Source of the DNA: Ixodes scapularis
Lineage: Eukaryota; Arthropoda; Arachnida; Ixodida; Ixodidae
Assembly (NCBI RefSeq): GCF_016920785.2
Contig: NW_024609880.1
Span: 48,694,296-48,758,295 of the forward strand
Length of the DNA stretch: 64,000 nucleotides
Direction of reading: 5' to 3'
Positions 10,733 to 21,408 of this stretch are shown in pieces. The notes under the pieces were generated by a model that worked only from the letters and a program-made list of their open reading frames with translations, searched no databases and was not told the DNA's origin. Position 1 is the first letter of the stretch. Every line of letters starts with the position of its first letter. The position numbers and the translations under genes are program-made.

Positions 10733-11145
10733 GGTCGCTAAACTCGTCAAGCACAACTTTGTGTCCGAAAGTTGCGGAACGCGCTAATTGGACTCTCGCG
10801 CCGCTGACGTCGCGCCGAGCGAGGTGTCAATCATTCAAAGCAAAGTTCATCGAGGCGCGCGTGCGGCGCGTGAGGGGCGCGAGGAGCCCGCTGATTGAAC
10901 GGCTTCGCCGATGACGTAGCGCCCATTTGTCCCTACATCCCTACGCCAAGCTAAAGTCAATGCTTTGCAGATTGCCCCTAGGCGACCTGCTGACGCTCAA
11001 AATCCCTCCGAAGTTTGTGTTAACAAGAAACCTCGTTTGTCGAAGTTGTCGCTGACGTCAAAGTGACGTTTCCGAACTTTGCGAGAGCCGCGGTTTGAGC
11101 TCGAGATCTTCGCTTCGGATCGAGGCGAAGTTAAACTTTGTCAAC

Positions 11146-11455
11146 ATGGCGGTGCCGTACGCTGCGGCCGAGCTTATCTTCCGCCACCGTCGGCGTCGCT
11201 ACTGACACCACTGGGGACGCCTTTCAACTCCCCGACGACGACTTTCGGCGACAGTACCGGCTATCCAAAGCCGTTGTGCGTTTACTCTGCGACGAGCTTC
11301 GTTCGCCGCCTCGGACCGTGGAACAACAAGTTCTCTGCGCGCTCCGGTTCTTCGGAACCTGTAGCTTTCAAGGCATGGTGGCGACTGACGAGCACCTGTC
11401 AGTCTCTCACATGACTGTGAACCGGGCTGTCAGAGTTTTTGCGGCTGCCATCGCT
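11146..11455 (+). pseudogene. HARBI1-like transposase N-terminal fragment
   Basis: The sequence starts MAVPYAAAELIFRHRRRR in one frame and shifts near 11195 into the frame holding FRRQYRLSKAVVRLLCDELR, VEQQVLCALRFFGTCSFQG and SVSHMTVNRAVR. This is the usual HARBI1 N-terminal order: an F-R-Y helix, an EQQVL..LRFF segment, then a helix-turn-helix-like VS..TV.R. The coding signal ends abruptly at AAAIA before a T-rich tract at 11455. That could be an exon end or an insertion. The DDE catalytic region was not found downstream. Confidence 0.7.
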
Positions 11456-11931
11456 TTTTTTTATTTTATTTTTTTCTGTAATATCCGAAGAGGTACTAAT
11501 AAGCTGGTATACAATTCAGAATGTTGGAAAACAAACATGAACCGGGGTAATTCTTGGGTAGGGTCGAGTCTCCCGGCAGCCGGCAGAATTATTTCCCCGA
11601 AATTCTACTGGTAGTCGTCACTCATTGGCGGTCAAATCAGTTCATCGAACGACGTGTCATCGACAGATCGTTTCATCGGCACGCGATGTAATCACATGAA
11701 AGAGATTGTCTTCCGTTAGAGGTATATACGCATTAAGCATTTTCCCACCTTTAAACATGTAAGTGGGGTGTGCCATAACTAACACCCTAATAAGTGTAGC
11801 GATGGACCTTATAAAAAAAATGTAAACTTCACACCTTTAAAAATGTGTGATTTTTTAAACACGTTTCTTAAAACGTATGATAATGCCTACACCTTTTTAT
11901 AAAGATGTAAAACTACAATACCCCTTCTCGT

Positions 11932-12114
11932 CAGGCACGCAGCCAAGGGGAGGGGGGGGGGGGGGGGCATAAGGCCTGGCCTTCCCCCCCCCCCCCCCTC
12001 CGAAATTTTCCATTTTGCTGGGGCCTCTTCTTATCCCTCCCCCTCATAAAGCACTTTGTCATCGGCGCCCCCCCCCCCCCCCCCCCTTTAACCGAAAATC
12101 TGGCTACGTGCCTG
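11932..12114. mobile_element. 183-bp hAT-type MITE with poly-G/poly-C interior
   Basis: The ends CAGGCACGCAGCCA and TGGCTACGTGCCTG are inverted repeats with one mismatch. They are flanked by 8-bp near-identical duplications CTTCTCGT (11924-11931) and CTTCTCCT (12115-12122). An 8-bp duplication with CAG-starting ends fits hAT. The interior has long G and C runs that could pair into a stem. Confidence 0.78.
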
Positions 12115-12122
12115 CTTCTCCT

Positions 12123-13168
12123 CAAGGTGTAATTACCACAGTACATTTCTTTTTTGGGGTGTACACAGTGGCCCGGGACCCATTACTATGACTGAACGAA
12201 TAAATTACACAAACGAGTCGCCGAAACAGCACGTTGCTTCTTGGCGAGTGTCGAGGCAATATCGTCCGAAAACCGGCTTCAATATTGGCCGGATGTACGG
12301 TTTTGCGCCTCGTCCCTACATCCGGCAGGTATGGGAGTACCGATGCAAATAAACGATTTATGTATAATAGCACTGGCACCACTGACTTCTTAGGAGGCTA
12401 GATCGTGGATAGAGGCCTGTATTGCTGGGGTCGAGCGGCACCACCGGCAGTCATCGCTTGACACAACTCAATTTTATTGCGTTAGTAAATTGTTCACTAC
12501 CATGAAACTTCTATCATGTTTCCGCAAATAACAGTTAATATTGTGGGCAGGAATATTAAACGCGTTAGATTACCAATCTTGTTTAACTAAATGTTGTGTG
12601 GTTGAGGGTCCAGGGCTACTTTGTTGGGCGTTAACTGTTATGTGTTTAATGAGACAAGGGCTACCGAGAGTTATAGTGGAGTCATCCGTGATTTCGGAGT
12701 CATCAAAGCTCAGCAAACGATAAGTTAGAATGCCTTTACTGGGGATTTTCGCATCGTTTTGACCGCTTGTGCATAGTGCTTCATGGTGAAAGCTTTTTCT
12801 TTGAACTCCTGTGAGGGCTTCCGTGACAAACTGAAACTCGGAGCGTGCCGTTCAGTCGCTCGACGTGCCATTTATTTAGCAACCGAAGCAAGCGACGTCG
12901 GTAAAGTCAATCGTGCTCCGGCCAATTTTTTTTTTTAATCGATGTTCAAACGCTTGACGAATGTCTATTTGATCTCCAAGAACCCGACATAATCATCGCA
13001 GCACGTCATAAAATGCTCGCCCTCGAGCACCGCGTACAAGCTTCCAATTTTTGCATGTTTCTTCCTTAGACTTGCGTGTATTGCCTCATGATGTAAAAGG
13101 CCAAAGCAACAAGGACGAAAACGAAGGGAGAACTAGACAGGACGCGGCATATTGCCTGTCGTCAAGCA
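12123..13168. other. Interior of the Harbinger element, no recognised gene
   Basis: No family match was found. Short frames on both strands are unsupported. The homopolymer-rich region 12930-12940 and the AT-rich area at 12540-12730 show nothing further. Confidence 0.35.
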
Positions 13169-13549
13169 ATGGCCGCCGGTGAGGCCAGTGACGGGCTCCC
13201 AATTCGCGATACAGATTTGCACTGTGAGAGTTCTAATGCATTACACCCGCCGAGTGCTGCACGGAGAAGAGGCCCCGAACGAACGTGCCGAATGCACCCA
13301 GTGCAGACTGATGCTGTCGCCATAGATGTTGTAGAAAAGTACCAACCTCAAACCGAAACTAGCGCCTTTTTGTTCGACGTGATGGGTGGGAATGCGAGAG
13401 TGCAGTCGCTGCCATCGTTTAAACGTTGGTTGCTGCAACGTGGGACTTACATTTGCGATGACTTCCACTTAAGCAACTCGGCAGTCAGAGATATCTGCAG
13501 ACGGCGTAAGTTTCCGAAACCAGTTGACTACAAAACAGCATACGCTTGA
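13169..13549 (+). CDS. Hypothetical ORF inside the Harbinger element
   Basis: This 126-residue frame starts MAAGEASDGLPIRDTDLHCE and ends with FPKPVDYKTAYA. It is not recognised. The second half (LPSFKRWLLQRGTYICDDF) has a protein-like composition. A GT follows RRRK near 13506 and could be a splice donor, so this could be an exon of the second Harbinger gene (often a Myb/SANT-like protein), but no such motif is visible. It may also be chance. Confidence 0.2.
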   Translation: MAAGEASDGLPIRDTDLHCESSNALHPPSAARRRGPERTCRMHPVQTDAVAIDVVEKYQPQTETSAFLFDVMGGNARVQSLPSFKRWLLQRGTYICDDFHLSNSAVRDICRRRKFPKPVDYKTAYA

Positions 13550-14415
13550 GGAAATTGATGGCACTGTACGCGCAAGAGCTTGCTTCGTTTTAAGCATAAT
13601 ATTGTGAATGAATAACTGAAAGGATACGGCTTAAATCTAGTTCTTTGGAACAGCTAGCAATACGTTTCGTAAGACTTTTTATTTCCCTGGCATTGAGAAC
13701 GAGAGCTTTCTCAAAACAAAATATGACGGGGCGAGATAGCTGCCGTTCAAATATGACTTTGCTTGAGTCTCGGGCAACGTCTCCATGTTTAGCCTTCCCG
13801 GACGCTGAGTGAATCCGTCGCAGGTTTTTGCTGTGGGAGCTTTGTCGAAAAATGTTGCACTTTTCACCCATACACAAATAATGCTAGATCTCGCGGCCCC
13901 TGTGGTTGTCCTGGGCCTTTCATTACACACTGGTAGGTTTCAGCGTCTGTACGGCTACAAAACGACTCAAATTTCGCAAATAAAAGACGGGCCGTCGATT
14001 CCTTTCTTCGTGAAATATCAGAGGCTTACAAATCAAGCTCGCGTTTGAGTTTCTGGCCCGCGGGACGCGATTTCGAGCAGAAAACCAACTTTTTCTTTCA
14101 GTTCCGCTGTGCGAATGCCTCATCGTAGCAGACGAACTCTCGTCGTCTGCTCTCGCTCCTCGCCTGGGCGAGGCATGACGGGATTGTCAGCGCTAGAGAG
14201 CCCAAAGACGACGTACAGCGAGCGGCGTGAACGCTCGCCTCCCCGCGCTGTCTCGTGCTCTCGTACACCGCCTAGGGATCGCGGGGGATTTTTCGTCAAA
14301 AGTTGCGAAGTTGAGCGCGCGCAGGAAGGAGGAAACTTTGCGGCGTTCTTTTGGTCACTCCCCCCGCTACGTCAAAAAGCGAAGAATATTTTGCTCCACG
14401 AGTTTAGCTACCCTG

Positions 14416-16829
14416 GAGTTTTTCAAGATGAGATAAAAGAATGTAAAACACAACTTCTCAATTTACTGGACGAAAAGCTAAATGGTGCTGCAGTTCGGAG
14501 CCGCACTCGTATGTTAAACGAAGAAGAGGCGCCGACAATTTTTTTTTTTTTTTTGATGCTGGAAAGAAGAAGAGGGGAAACAAAATACAATTCTGAAAGT
14601 AAGAAAAGGTGATGTCATGGCGGAAGGACAAACAAAAGTTGAAGAAATGTTTGCAGACGTCTACAATGAGTTGTTTCGAAGATAAGATATCGATAATAAC
14701 ATCACGATAGTTTTCTCAACGACCTGCCGAAGTGGCTGTGGAACATAAGGACCGCATGGATCAACCGATCAGTACAGCTGAAGTCAACTGGGCAATCAAG
14801 AATCTGCCAGCAAGCAAAGCCCCGGGCCAGGACGGAATAGGCTTCGAGTTTTATAATATGTTTTTAATCCTCCTTTGCCCCATTCTGCTGTCATTGTTTC
14901 AAGACATGCAAGAAAGATAGCTACTTCCCCCATCGATGAAACAGAGCTGCACTATTTTGATTCCAAAAATATAAACCTGCGGGAAAATTCCCGAAGTAAC
15001 AAATTTCCGTCCTATAAGTTTGTTAAGCACAGATTACGAGATAATGGCAAAAATATTGGCACGGCGTCTGGACATTGAACTGTAAACCGTTATCGGAGAG
15101 CACCAAACGTATGGCTTGGAAGGATGGTCCATCTATCGCAACCTTTACGTCATGCGTTTTGTCAGTCGAAGGTTAGCGACCATTAGCGCCGCTGCAGACG
15201 GATCTCATTTAAGCGTTTGATCGAGTGTCCCACGAGTTTCTCATGAAGGTTTTGGAACGATGTGGGGTGGGCGAAATGATGGGAGATTCGATAGTGCTGT
15301 TCTACAAAAGCATCACCACTCGGCTTTTAATAAATGGGAAGAAAGGAAAGCCAGTTTCGGTTCAGCGTTCTGTCTGGCTAGGCTGCCCCATGTCGCCAAT
15401 CTTGTTCGCTTTACAGCTGGAGCCATTGTGTCTCAAGGTGCAGCGCAACAAGTGGATCTCCGGTCTTAACCTCGAGAGAGCATCTGTAAAACTCCTGGCG
15501 TACGCAGGCGATCTTTCTTTTGTATGCTCTTCAAATCAAGAAATCGAAACAGTCTTGGATGAACTCGAAAGCTGTGGTCGGTGTTCCGGAGCAAGACTCA
15601 ATAAGTACAAGTCGATAGGGAGCTGGCGCGGAGAGTGGGCCACAAAGCCATCGGACTTCATGGGCGTCGAGTGTTCTAAAGCACGTGGAAAAGTACCTCG
15701 GCGTGCCCATGGATCTGTGACTACCTACGTCACAACAGTGGAAGCAGACATTGACGACCATACCATCAAAACTGTCTTCTTGGACAGCAAGACGCTTGTC
15801 AATGTTCTCCAGAAGCTATGTCTGCAACGCGGTGTCATATCCTGCCGTCATGTATATGGCGCAAGTGGTTTGTTGCGGCGCAGGCACAGTGAACGCCATT
15901 AACAGACATTGGGCCACGTTCATTTGGCAATCGCGAATGGAAAAGATGCCAAGGAGCGACCTGTTTTGGAGTTTAGAAAGCGGTGGCTTTGGGCTCGTGA
16001 ATGTGACCCTCAAACTCTATGTGCAGCTTTTTCTATTCTTCAGAGATCAAAGAGATCCAATCTTCGCGACCGCATTCCACTGCTTAGGATATGGAAACCT
16101 GCAACTATAGATGGTGAGCACAACGGGTCGGACGACCACGTCGAGGCATTTCAGCTATTACAAGGTAATTGCCGACTCAATGAGGCTCTTCTTGGATCAC
16201 TTCTCTTGGGAGTATCTTTTGACGGTCAAACGGAAGACACTTTATTGGAACACCGTCTCAGCAGTCTTACCAGTGCCGTTGTACCGACAGTGCGTCAACG
16301 CTCCCAACTCATCTGATGTCTTCAAGCAGCTGAGAAAGCTACCTGTGCCTACAAGCAGCAAAGATTTTTTTGTTCGTTTTTATGTTGAAGTGCTCCCTGT
16401 GAAAGTGTGGCTTGTTAAGAAAGGATTCTTTGTGCCGTGGTCGCTAAACTGTGCTTTGTGCGGGGCGACTGAACCTTACATCACGTGTTTGTAGAGTGTA
16501 GCAACGCTCACCTTTTTTCGGTGAAACTGAAGTGCCTTTTCACTGTAGAGTTTGAAATTGACTGGAACGTGTTCAAATGGTTGTGTCTTGAGAGCGAGGA
16601 GCACTCTCCGATTGCGCTGCGTGTATTAGTGGTGCTTGGACTGCACGCGATTGGGCGATCCCGAACTGCGTATCTCGAATGCGACATCCGTGTCAAGCGA
16701 ACATGGTGGTATTTTTCGGCCAAGTTAAGGTGGACTCTCAGTGTTGCGGCAAAAAGATTTCCAGCGGACAAGGAGCACTGGGGACTTAATCGAAAGACGT
16801 CTCCAGAAATGAAATATGTGAAGTGCTAG
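14416..16829 (+). pseudogene. LINE D reverse transcriptase and C-terminal region, broken
   Basis: After the Harbinger insertion the LINE resumes with the RT-proximal linker (FQDEIKECKTQLLNLLDEKL, then RSRTRMLNEEEAPT). RT block ASKAPGQDGIGFEFY (14732-14920) is followed by GCPMSPILFALQLEPLCL and LLAYAGDLSFVC (15225-15902). The catalytic box reads YAGD where YADD/FADD is expected. C-terminal pieces (15751-16829) include CALCGATEP and a following H/C pair (THVFVEC-like across a frame change near 16490), resembling the zinc knuckle at LINE ORF2 ends. At least six frame changes or stops are present. Confidence 0.75.
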
Positions 16830-16982
16830 AGTATAAGGATATAACGTTCAGGGTGCTCATCGTCTAACGAAAAAGAAAAAAAGCCGGCGTGTCGGCTCTC
16901 TGCTTTTGTTCGAAATAAGTTCCCAAACGCTCAATAAACTTGCTGTTTAAAAAAAAAAAGGGGGGGGGGGGTGGGGGGGGAG

Positions 16983-17140
16983 GGGATCAGTAGCCGAGTG
17001 GGCGAGCGCACACCAGCTCGGAGCACGTGGAGCGAAAGGTCGCGCTGCAGAACCCAGGATCATGGGTTCAATCCCCACCCCTTCCCGTTTCGATCTGGTT
17101 GAGCATCGTACCGGCGTGCGGTCGTGTATCAGGCAACACT
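16983..17140 (+). mobile_element. tRNA-Ser-derived SINE (Ruka-like)
   Basis: The head has an A box (TAGCCGAGTGGG) and a B box (GGTTCAATCC) spaced as in a tRNA-Ser gene with a long variable arm. It continues into the non-tRNA part GCATCGTACCGGCGTGCGGTCG, shared with copies at 19549-19719 and 49586-49651. Tick SINEs of the Ruka family have this design. The copy starts right after the LINE D poly(A) and a G-rich run, and its 3' part is truncated. Confidence 0.75.
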
Positions 17141-18387
17141 CTTAGCCGTGTACCCTTTGGTAGAGGGTACGTTTTTGGAAATTTGCACCTTTGATTGTAG
17201 GAGTTGCAATATATTCGCAAACACTGTATTCTCTACACAGTGGTTGCGTGGAAGCTCCTACATAAAGGTTACAGTAGCTTCTGACGTACATATCTACCTT
17301 TTTTTTTATTCTTTAAGGTTTTAAAATTTAAGCGACCGTCGCAACGGGGCTTTTTTTATTTTTTACAATTGTTTTTGGAAAAAGCGGTAATAGCTACGTG
17401 GATCCCGTCTTCACCGTGTTTTTGTGTGGTTGGCGCACATTGTATGAGAGGATCAACGTCACATTATGTTAACTGATTAACCAAAATTTTATAATTAACC
17501 GTTCAATGAATGGCTAAGTTGGTCATAACGGGAGTAATGATCACTGCCTAACCCAGTTGAGGCCGTTCGTGACAAGACAACGATATTTGAGATATTCATG
17601 GTTAAAATTTCTCCTCTGCTCCATTCAAGACCGAAACCGATTATAATGCGTAAAAAAGTGACGCAGTTCCTTCTGTTCCTCTGCCACTATCAAGTTTGAC
17701 GGCCGCGCATCCACCAAAGGCATGACGTCGAGATAGTTACGAGGAGGCCCGATACAACTGCGTCAAGCTTCTATACACCCGAATCAGGCGCGCCCTTCTG
17801 CCTGCAGTTTTGAATCAAGCAAGGAAGCCAAACTTCTAAACAACAAATTTTTCAAAGGTTGCTCTTTTTCACAAACCGTCTAAACTGGGTCAGGCTTTAA
17901 CAATTGGTTCCGTTAAGACTGCAATTGCGACATGGCCAATTGAGCCAATAATTCAAAAGTTAATCAACATATTTGATCAATTAGTCAACAAAATGTGACG
18001 TTTATCCCCTCATCTAATGTCCGCCGAGCCCCAGAGAAATGCGGCAAAGACTGCATCCACGTAGCAATACCTCCTTTTCTTGAAACTACCGTAAAGAATA
18101 AAAAAAAATACGCTCTGTATGTAGTACTTACGTATGCTTTCCAGCAAGACATCTTCGCCAATTTGAGACCCTTCTTGAATATAACTTTTGCCAACAAAAT
18201 TAAACACGAAGCACGTCCCTCGCCCTAAAATCAGCCCTAATTTAAAGTTGACTATAATCAATAATTTTTGTCACACTTGTTATTTTTACGCTTACATAGG
18301 CTCGCTGATTTGCGAATATGGACGTCCCGCATAAAAGTATGCGCTTGGGCAGCTTAAATAATGCAAAACATGTTGAGAAGTACTCTC
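17141..18387. other. AT-rich DNA, no supported gene
   Basis: Only small structures are seen. One is a 7-bp hairpin GTACCCT/AGGGTAC at 17150-17170. A second imperfect stem, CGCAAACACTG/CAGTGGTTGCG (about 17216-17252), is enclosed by TAGGAG/CTCCTA and could be a short MITE. Frames at 17985-18261 are short and unsupported. Confidence 0.35.
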
Positions 18388-18393
18388 TTTATT
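18388..18393 (-). promoter_or_regulatory. Possible poly(A) signal AATAAA
   Basis: AATAAA on the minus strand lies 110 bp past the stop of the candidate exon at 18504-18797, where a polyadenylation signal would be expected. Confidence 0.35.
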
Positions 18394-18503
18394 GTCAAAT
18401 CCTTAAAGTAATTACAAAAGATGAAACGCCCTGTCCATGACAATTTTCCAAAATGAATAAACTTTTTATGCAAGTTAATGTTCGACATAGGTCACACGGG
18501 TCT

Positions 18504-18797
18504 TCATTGTCCCAGCTTGACCAGCAATGATTTCAGTTTTCTGCTCATTAACCTTCGGGGTGCAGTGTCCTTTGGCAAAAGCAGTTTTTGGAGCAGTATT
18601 AACGGCTGCGCAAGTGCGAGCAGGTAGTGGATTTTCTTAATGTAATAGATGGCAAGGCACATGTCGATAGCTTTCTCCAGTGTACACGGATTACTCAGTG
18701 GAACAAGTTCTCCTGGTTTTCCGCCGTAAATCGCAATCTTCTCAGCTGTTGCGTGTATGGGAGAGACGGACAAAGTCGGTTTGTGTGGCACCTCTAC
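18504..18797 (-). CDS. Candidate terminal exon, SAMD3-like C-terminal tail
   Basis: About 97 codons are open from a good 3' splice site (TTTTTTGTCTGTTCATACCACAG on the minus strand, AG next to 18797) to TGA at 18504. The encoded text includes IAIYGGKPGELVPLS, TLEKAIDMCLAIYYIKK, QPLILLQKLLLP and RKLKSLLVKLGQ. The spacing of a YY-containing helix, an LLQKLLL helix and a final LKSLL..L helix recalls the C-terminus of SAMD3-like proteins that are widespread in ticks. That is a recollection of pattern, not a verified match. An AATAAA follows at 18388. No upstream exon was found in the window. Confidence 0.3.
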   Translation of the reverse strand, partial: VEVPHKPTLSVSPIHATAEKIAIYGGKPGELVPLSNPCTLEKAIDMCLAIYYIKKIHYLLALAQPLILLQKLLLPKDTAPRRLMSRKLKSLLVKLGQ

Positions 18798-18800
18798 CTG

Positions 18801-19548
18801 TGGTATGAACAGACAAAAAAGAAATTAACTCACCAAGCTTAGGGGATTTTTCGTATCGTTGGTGTGCTGAACGTTTATCAATATTAGTCTGACAATAAGT
18901 GAATTCTATCTCTCGTTAAAAGTACTACAAAAGGGCATTATCGGACTTTACGTATTAAATATTTCAATCTCACTATTTTGCTAACTTAGGGCGTTCTATG
19001 TACATTGGTCTATGTGTAATTGTTTAAGGTACGACTCAATATATTCGCCCCTTTATGCAACATACTTTTCGTTTAATTCGTCTTCTCTGGAAAGTGTATA
19101 AATTAAACTGTAGTCCCATGAACTACGACAGGTGAACATAAAGTACGCAGTCTAACGTTGTCTGCTTTCTGTGATATCAATACGCGGCCGATTGAGTCAA
19201 GGCAATCCGATTTCCAAAGGCGTCGCCATGCCAACAAATATCAGGTTCATTTAGGCTTAGGAATGGCCAGAATCGAAAGACTATCTAAAAGATACGGCGA
19301 GGTCATTGCTCATGCTTTGCGATTTAAGTGATGTAAGGCAAAGCGAAAGCCTCCTGCACCATTCGTTGCTGACTAACGAGCCCGATATTGCAGCTACAGC
19401 GACATATTAGTTCCAAAGCGAGCGGCGCTCACTCACCGGAGCACCGCCATGTTTCCCCGCATCCCTACCGAGCCAGTCACGTGATTCCAAAATCCCTCTC
19501 CTAGGCACTGCGGCTAACTTTAGCCGCGGTTAGCGCTTCGAGCAAACG
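18801..19548. other. No supported gene
   Basis: This stretch is AT-rich with short frames only. It would be intronic if the exon at 18504-18797 is real. Confidence 0.35.
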
Positions 19549-19719
19549 GGCCCTGGGGTCTTTAACGTGCACCACGCCGTAGTCATACGACCGCACGCCA
19601 CTACGATGCTCGGACAGGGGTGGGGATTGAATCCAGGATCCCTGGGTTCCGCAGCGCGATCTTTCGCTCCACGTGCTCCGAGCTGGTATGCGCTAGCCCA
19701 CTCGGCCACCGATCCCCCC
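19549..19719 (-). mobile_element. tRNA-Ser-derived SINE, full-length copy (Ruka-like)
   Basis: On the minus strand the copy starts at GGGGGGATCGGTGGCCGAGT, with A box TGGCCGAGTGGG and B box GGATTCAATCC. It then runs through CATCGTAGTGGCGTGCGGTC to the 3' end CACGTTAAAGACCCCAGGG. It is the most complete of the three copies in the window and defines the 3' tail that the other copies lack or retain alone. Confidence 0.8.
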
Positions 19720-19981
19720 AGCAAGATCTCCAACTCTGCTCTGTGGCGTACCGACCCGCCTCCGCATCTCTACTTCGGTTTACGTTCACGTAGTTACGTT
19801 CACCCGCGTAAAAAAATATTTTGCACAAAGCCCGGGTGCAGCTGCGCGACTCGGTCTTCGACTTTGTATTGTGACTTGCCGGCCCGCCACCGCTTGTTTA
19901 CCTTCGTTTACGTTCACGTAGTGGCGTTCATCCACGACGCGATCTCCGACTGCGTTGTGGCTTTCCGACTCGCCCCCACTT

Positions 19982-20179
19982 CAGGGGTGCTATGTTGCGC
20001 TTTTTGGACTCCCAGGAGACTAGGGAAAAGGAAGTGACATCAACAACGCAGCAAATGCAGATTGGATGTTGATTTTGTTTTCTTCTGTCAACATCCAATC
20101 TGCGTTTGCTCTAGTCGTTGACGTCACTTCCTTCTCCCTAGTCTCCTGGGAGTCCAAAACGTGCAACATAGCCCCCCTG
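19982..20179. mobile_element. 198-bp foldback element with about 91-bp arms
   Basis: The arms 19982-20072 and 20088-20179 are inverted copies at roughly 87 percent identity, separated by a 15-base loop. Outer ends are CAGGGGTGCTATG and CATAGCCCCCCTG, and the inner ends contain GCAGATTGGATGTTGA and its complement. No clean target duplication was found (ACTT occurs on both sides with a 1-base offset). No coding capacity is present. Confidence 0.85.
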
Positions 20180-20829
20180 TACTTACATTTGCGTTCTGTA
20201 ACTTCACTCCTTAATGGTGTTTTACTGACTGATCTTCTATTTCATCTGTTTTTATCGGTCATATGTGTGACATTTTTCTTATTGGAATAAAATTGACCTA
20301 TTCATAAATGTTTGCTGAACAAAATTTCTGTTGTGCTTTGATTGGGCATTCTTTATATATATATATAACTTGTGATTCAATGCAAATTAAATTTGCATAG
20401 CCTATCTGCTATTACAATCTGACTACAGATATGTACTTGAGTCTTATGTAACCTAATTAGTTTTGTTAGTACTGAAACTTTAATTTACGAAGTTTAGGGA
20501 AAGGATTAAGACAAATTGAAATACTGAAATAAGAAAAGAAACACATATCAGTGAACTAAGAGGTATGTAGAATACAATAAGGCATAAATTTAAGCCCTCG
20601 TATGCTTTATAAACATTTTAGAACACTTTTGCACCCTCCAGTTTCAAATGGATGTATTGCAGGGTGCCTGAAAGGCAGCTGAAAAAAAGCTTAATGCCCT
20701 ATTTATTATATTTGTACCCCTTATTGCAAATGTCAAACATACACCTACCAGAGAAAGAAAACAAATCTGAAGTCTAGATATGTGCAAATGAAGATATGTC
20801 TTCCATAAAATATTAAAGGGTGTAAATAT
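20180..20829. other. AT-rich DNA before gypsy element 2
   Basis: No gene is supported. A (TA)n tract lies at 20356-20367. This is the pre-insertion flank of the element, ending in ATAT. Confidence 0.4.
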
Positions 20830-21216
20830 TGCCGCGCGCAAGGCTGAGAAAGCAACGCTCGGTCGCGGTCCTCCAGAAAGCTCCCGTTTATTCATGTACC
20901 GCCCGTAACTTCTATCATTTATCCTGCTTTTGTTTTCTAGAAAGTGCGTGTTCATTCTCGCCCCGATCACGCGACGCTCGAACCGTTTTCGCCGAATCTT
21001 CGAGATAGCGACGCACTCTAGATAAGAGGCCGCCCGCGACCTTGTCGAGTCAGTCTCGCCCCAGCGCTCGATTCTGCTGACACGCCGACTTCGACGCCCG
21101 CGACGCTCTGCTTTCTTCTGTTTCCTTCTTTATTTTTGGCACAAGTTCGCCACATTAAACGTTTATTTATTTCTGTTTATTTCTAGTTTATTGGTCACGA
21201 ATCACCACCCGTGACA
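20830..21216 (+). repeat. 5' LTR of gypsy element 2
   Basis: This 387-bp repeat has TGCCGCGC...CGTGACA ends. It contains the motif TTAAACGTTTATTTATTT near its 3' end, where the poly(A) region would be expected. Confidence 0.95.
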
Positions 21217-21408
21217 TTCTGGTGGAGGTGCGGGGTAACGCATGCCCCTGCCGCGTACCCCTCCGAGGTGTGCAGTACAAGTCCGGACCCAGCCTCCCGA
21301 GGACCCGACGAAGACCAGATCGAGACCCGGTCAAGTCGCCGCATCCGAGGTCTACCCCCGGAACACGAACTTCTGCCGCCCAGGACCAAGCAGCCAACAA
21401 AGCCGACG

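Larger units (their letters stand above)
10733..14412 (+). mobile_element. PIF/Harbinger DNA transposon (3.68 kb), nested in LINE D
   Basis: The ends GGTCGCTAAACTCGT and ACGAGTTTAGCTACC form terminal inverted repeats with one mismatch over 15 bp. A 3-bp CTG duplication flanks the element (10730-10732 and 14413-14415). Three-bp CWG/TWA duplications are characteristic of PIF/Harbinger. Joining the flanks at CTG restores the LINE D reading frame across SPG/VFQDEIK, which independently fixes both borders. Inside lie a HARBI1-like transposase start (11146-11455) and a hAT MITE (11932-12114). The rest is unrecognised, so the element looks non-autonomous now. Confidence 0.85.
9567..16958 (+). mobile_element. 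LINE D: decayed non-LTR retrotransposon (Tx1/L1-like RT), nested insertions
   Basis: An apurinic-type endonuclease (9567-10241) is followed by a linker (10600-10732), then by reverse transcriptase and a C-terminal region (14416-16829). A poly(A) tail at about 16948-16958 follows an AATAAA at 16932. The reading frame is broken many times. The two halves are separated by a PIF/Harbinger element (10733-14412), and a small MITE (10413-10588) sits in the linker. RT text such as GCPMSPILFAL and KAPGQDGIGFEFY resembles the Tx1/L1 side of LINE diversity. The 5' start is unclear. Confidence 0.8.

Noticed and set aside
16983..17085. Functional tRNA-Ser gene
   Set aside because: The A and B boxes fit, but the region does not close into a proper acceptor stem, and related copies share a non-tRNA tail. 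It is a SINE.
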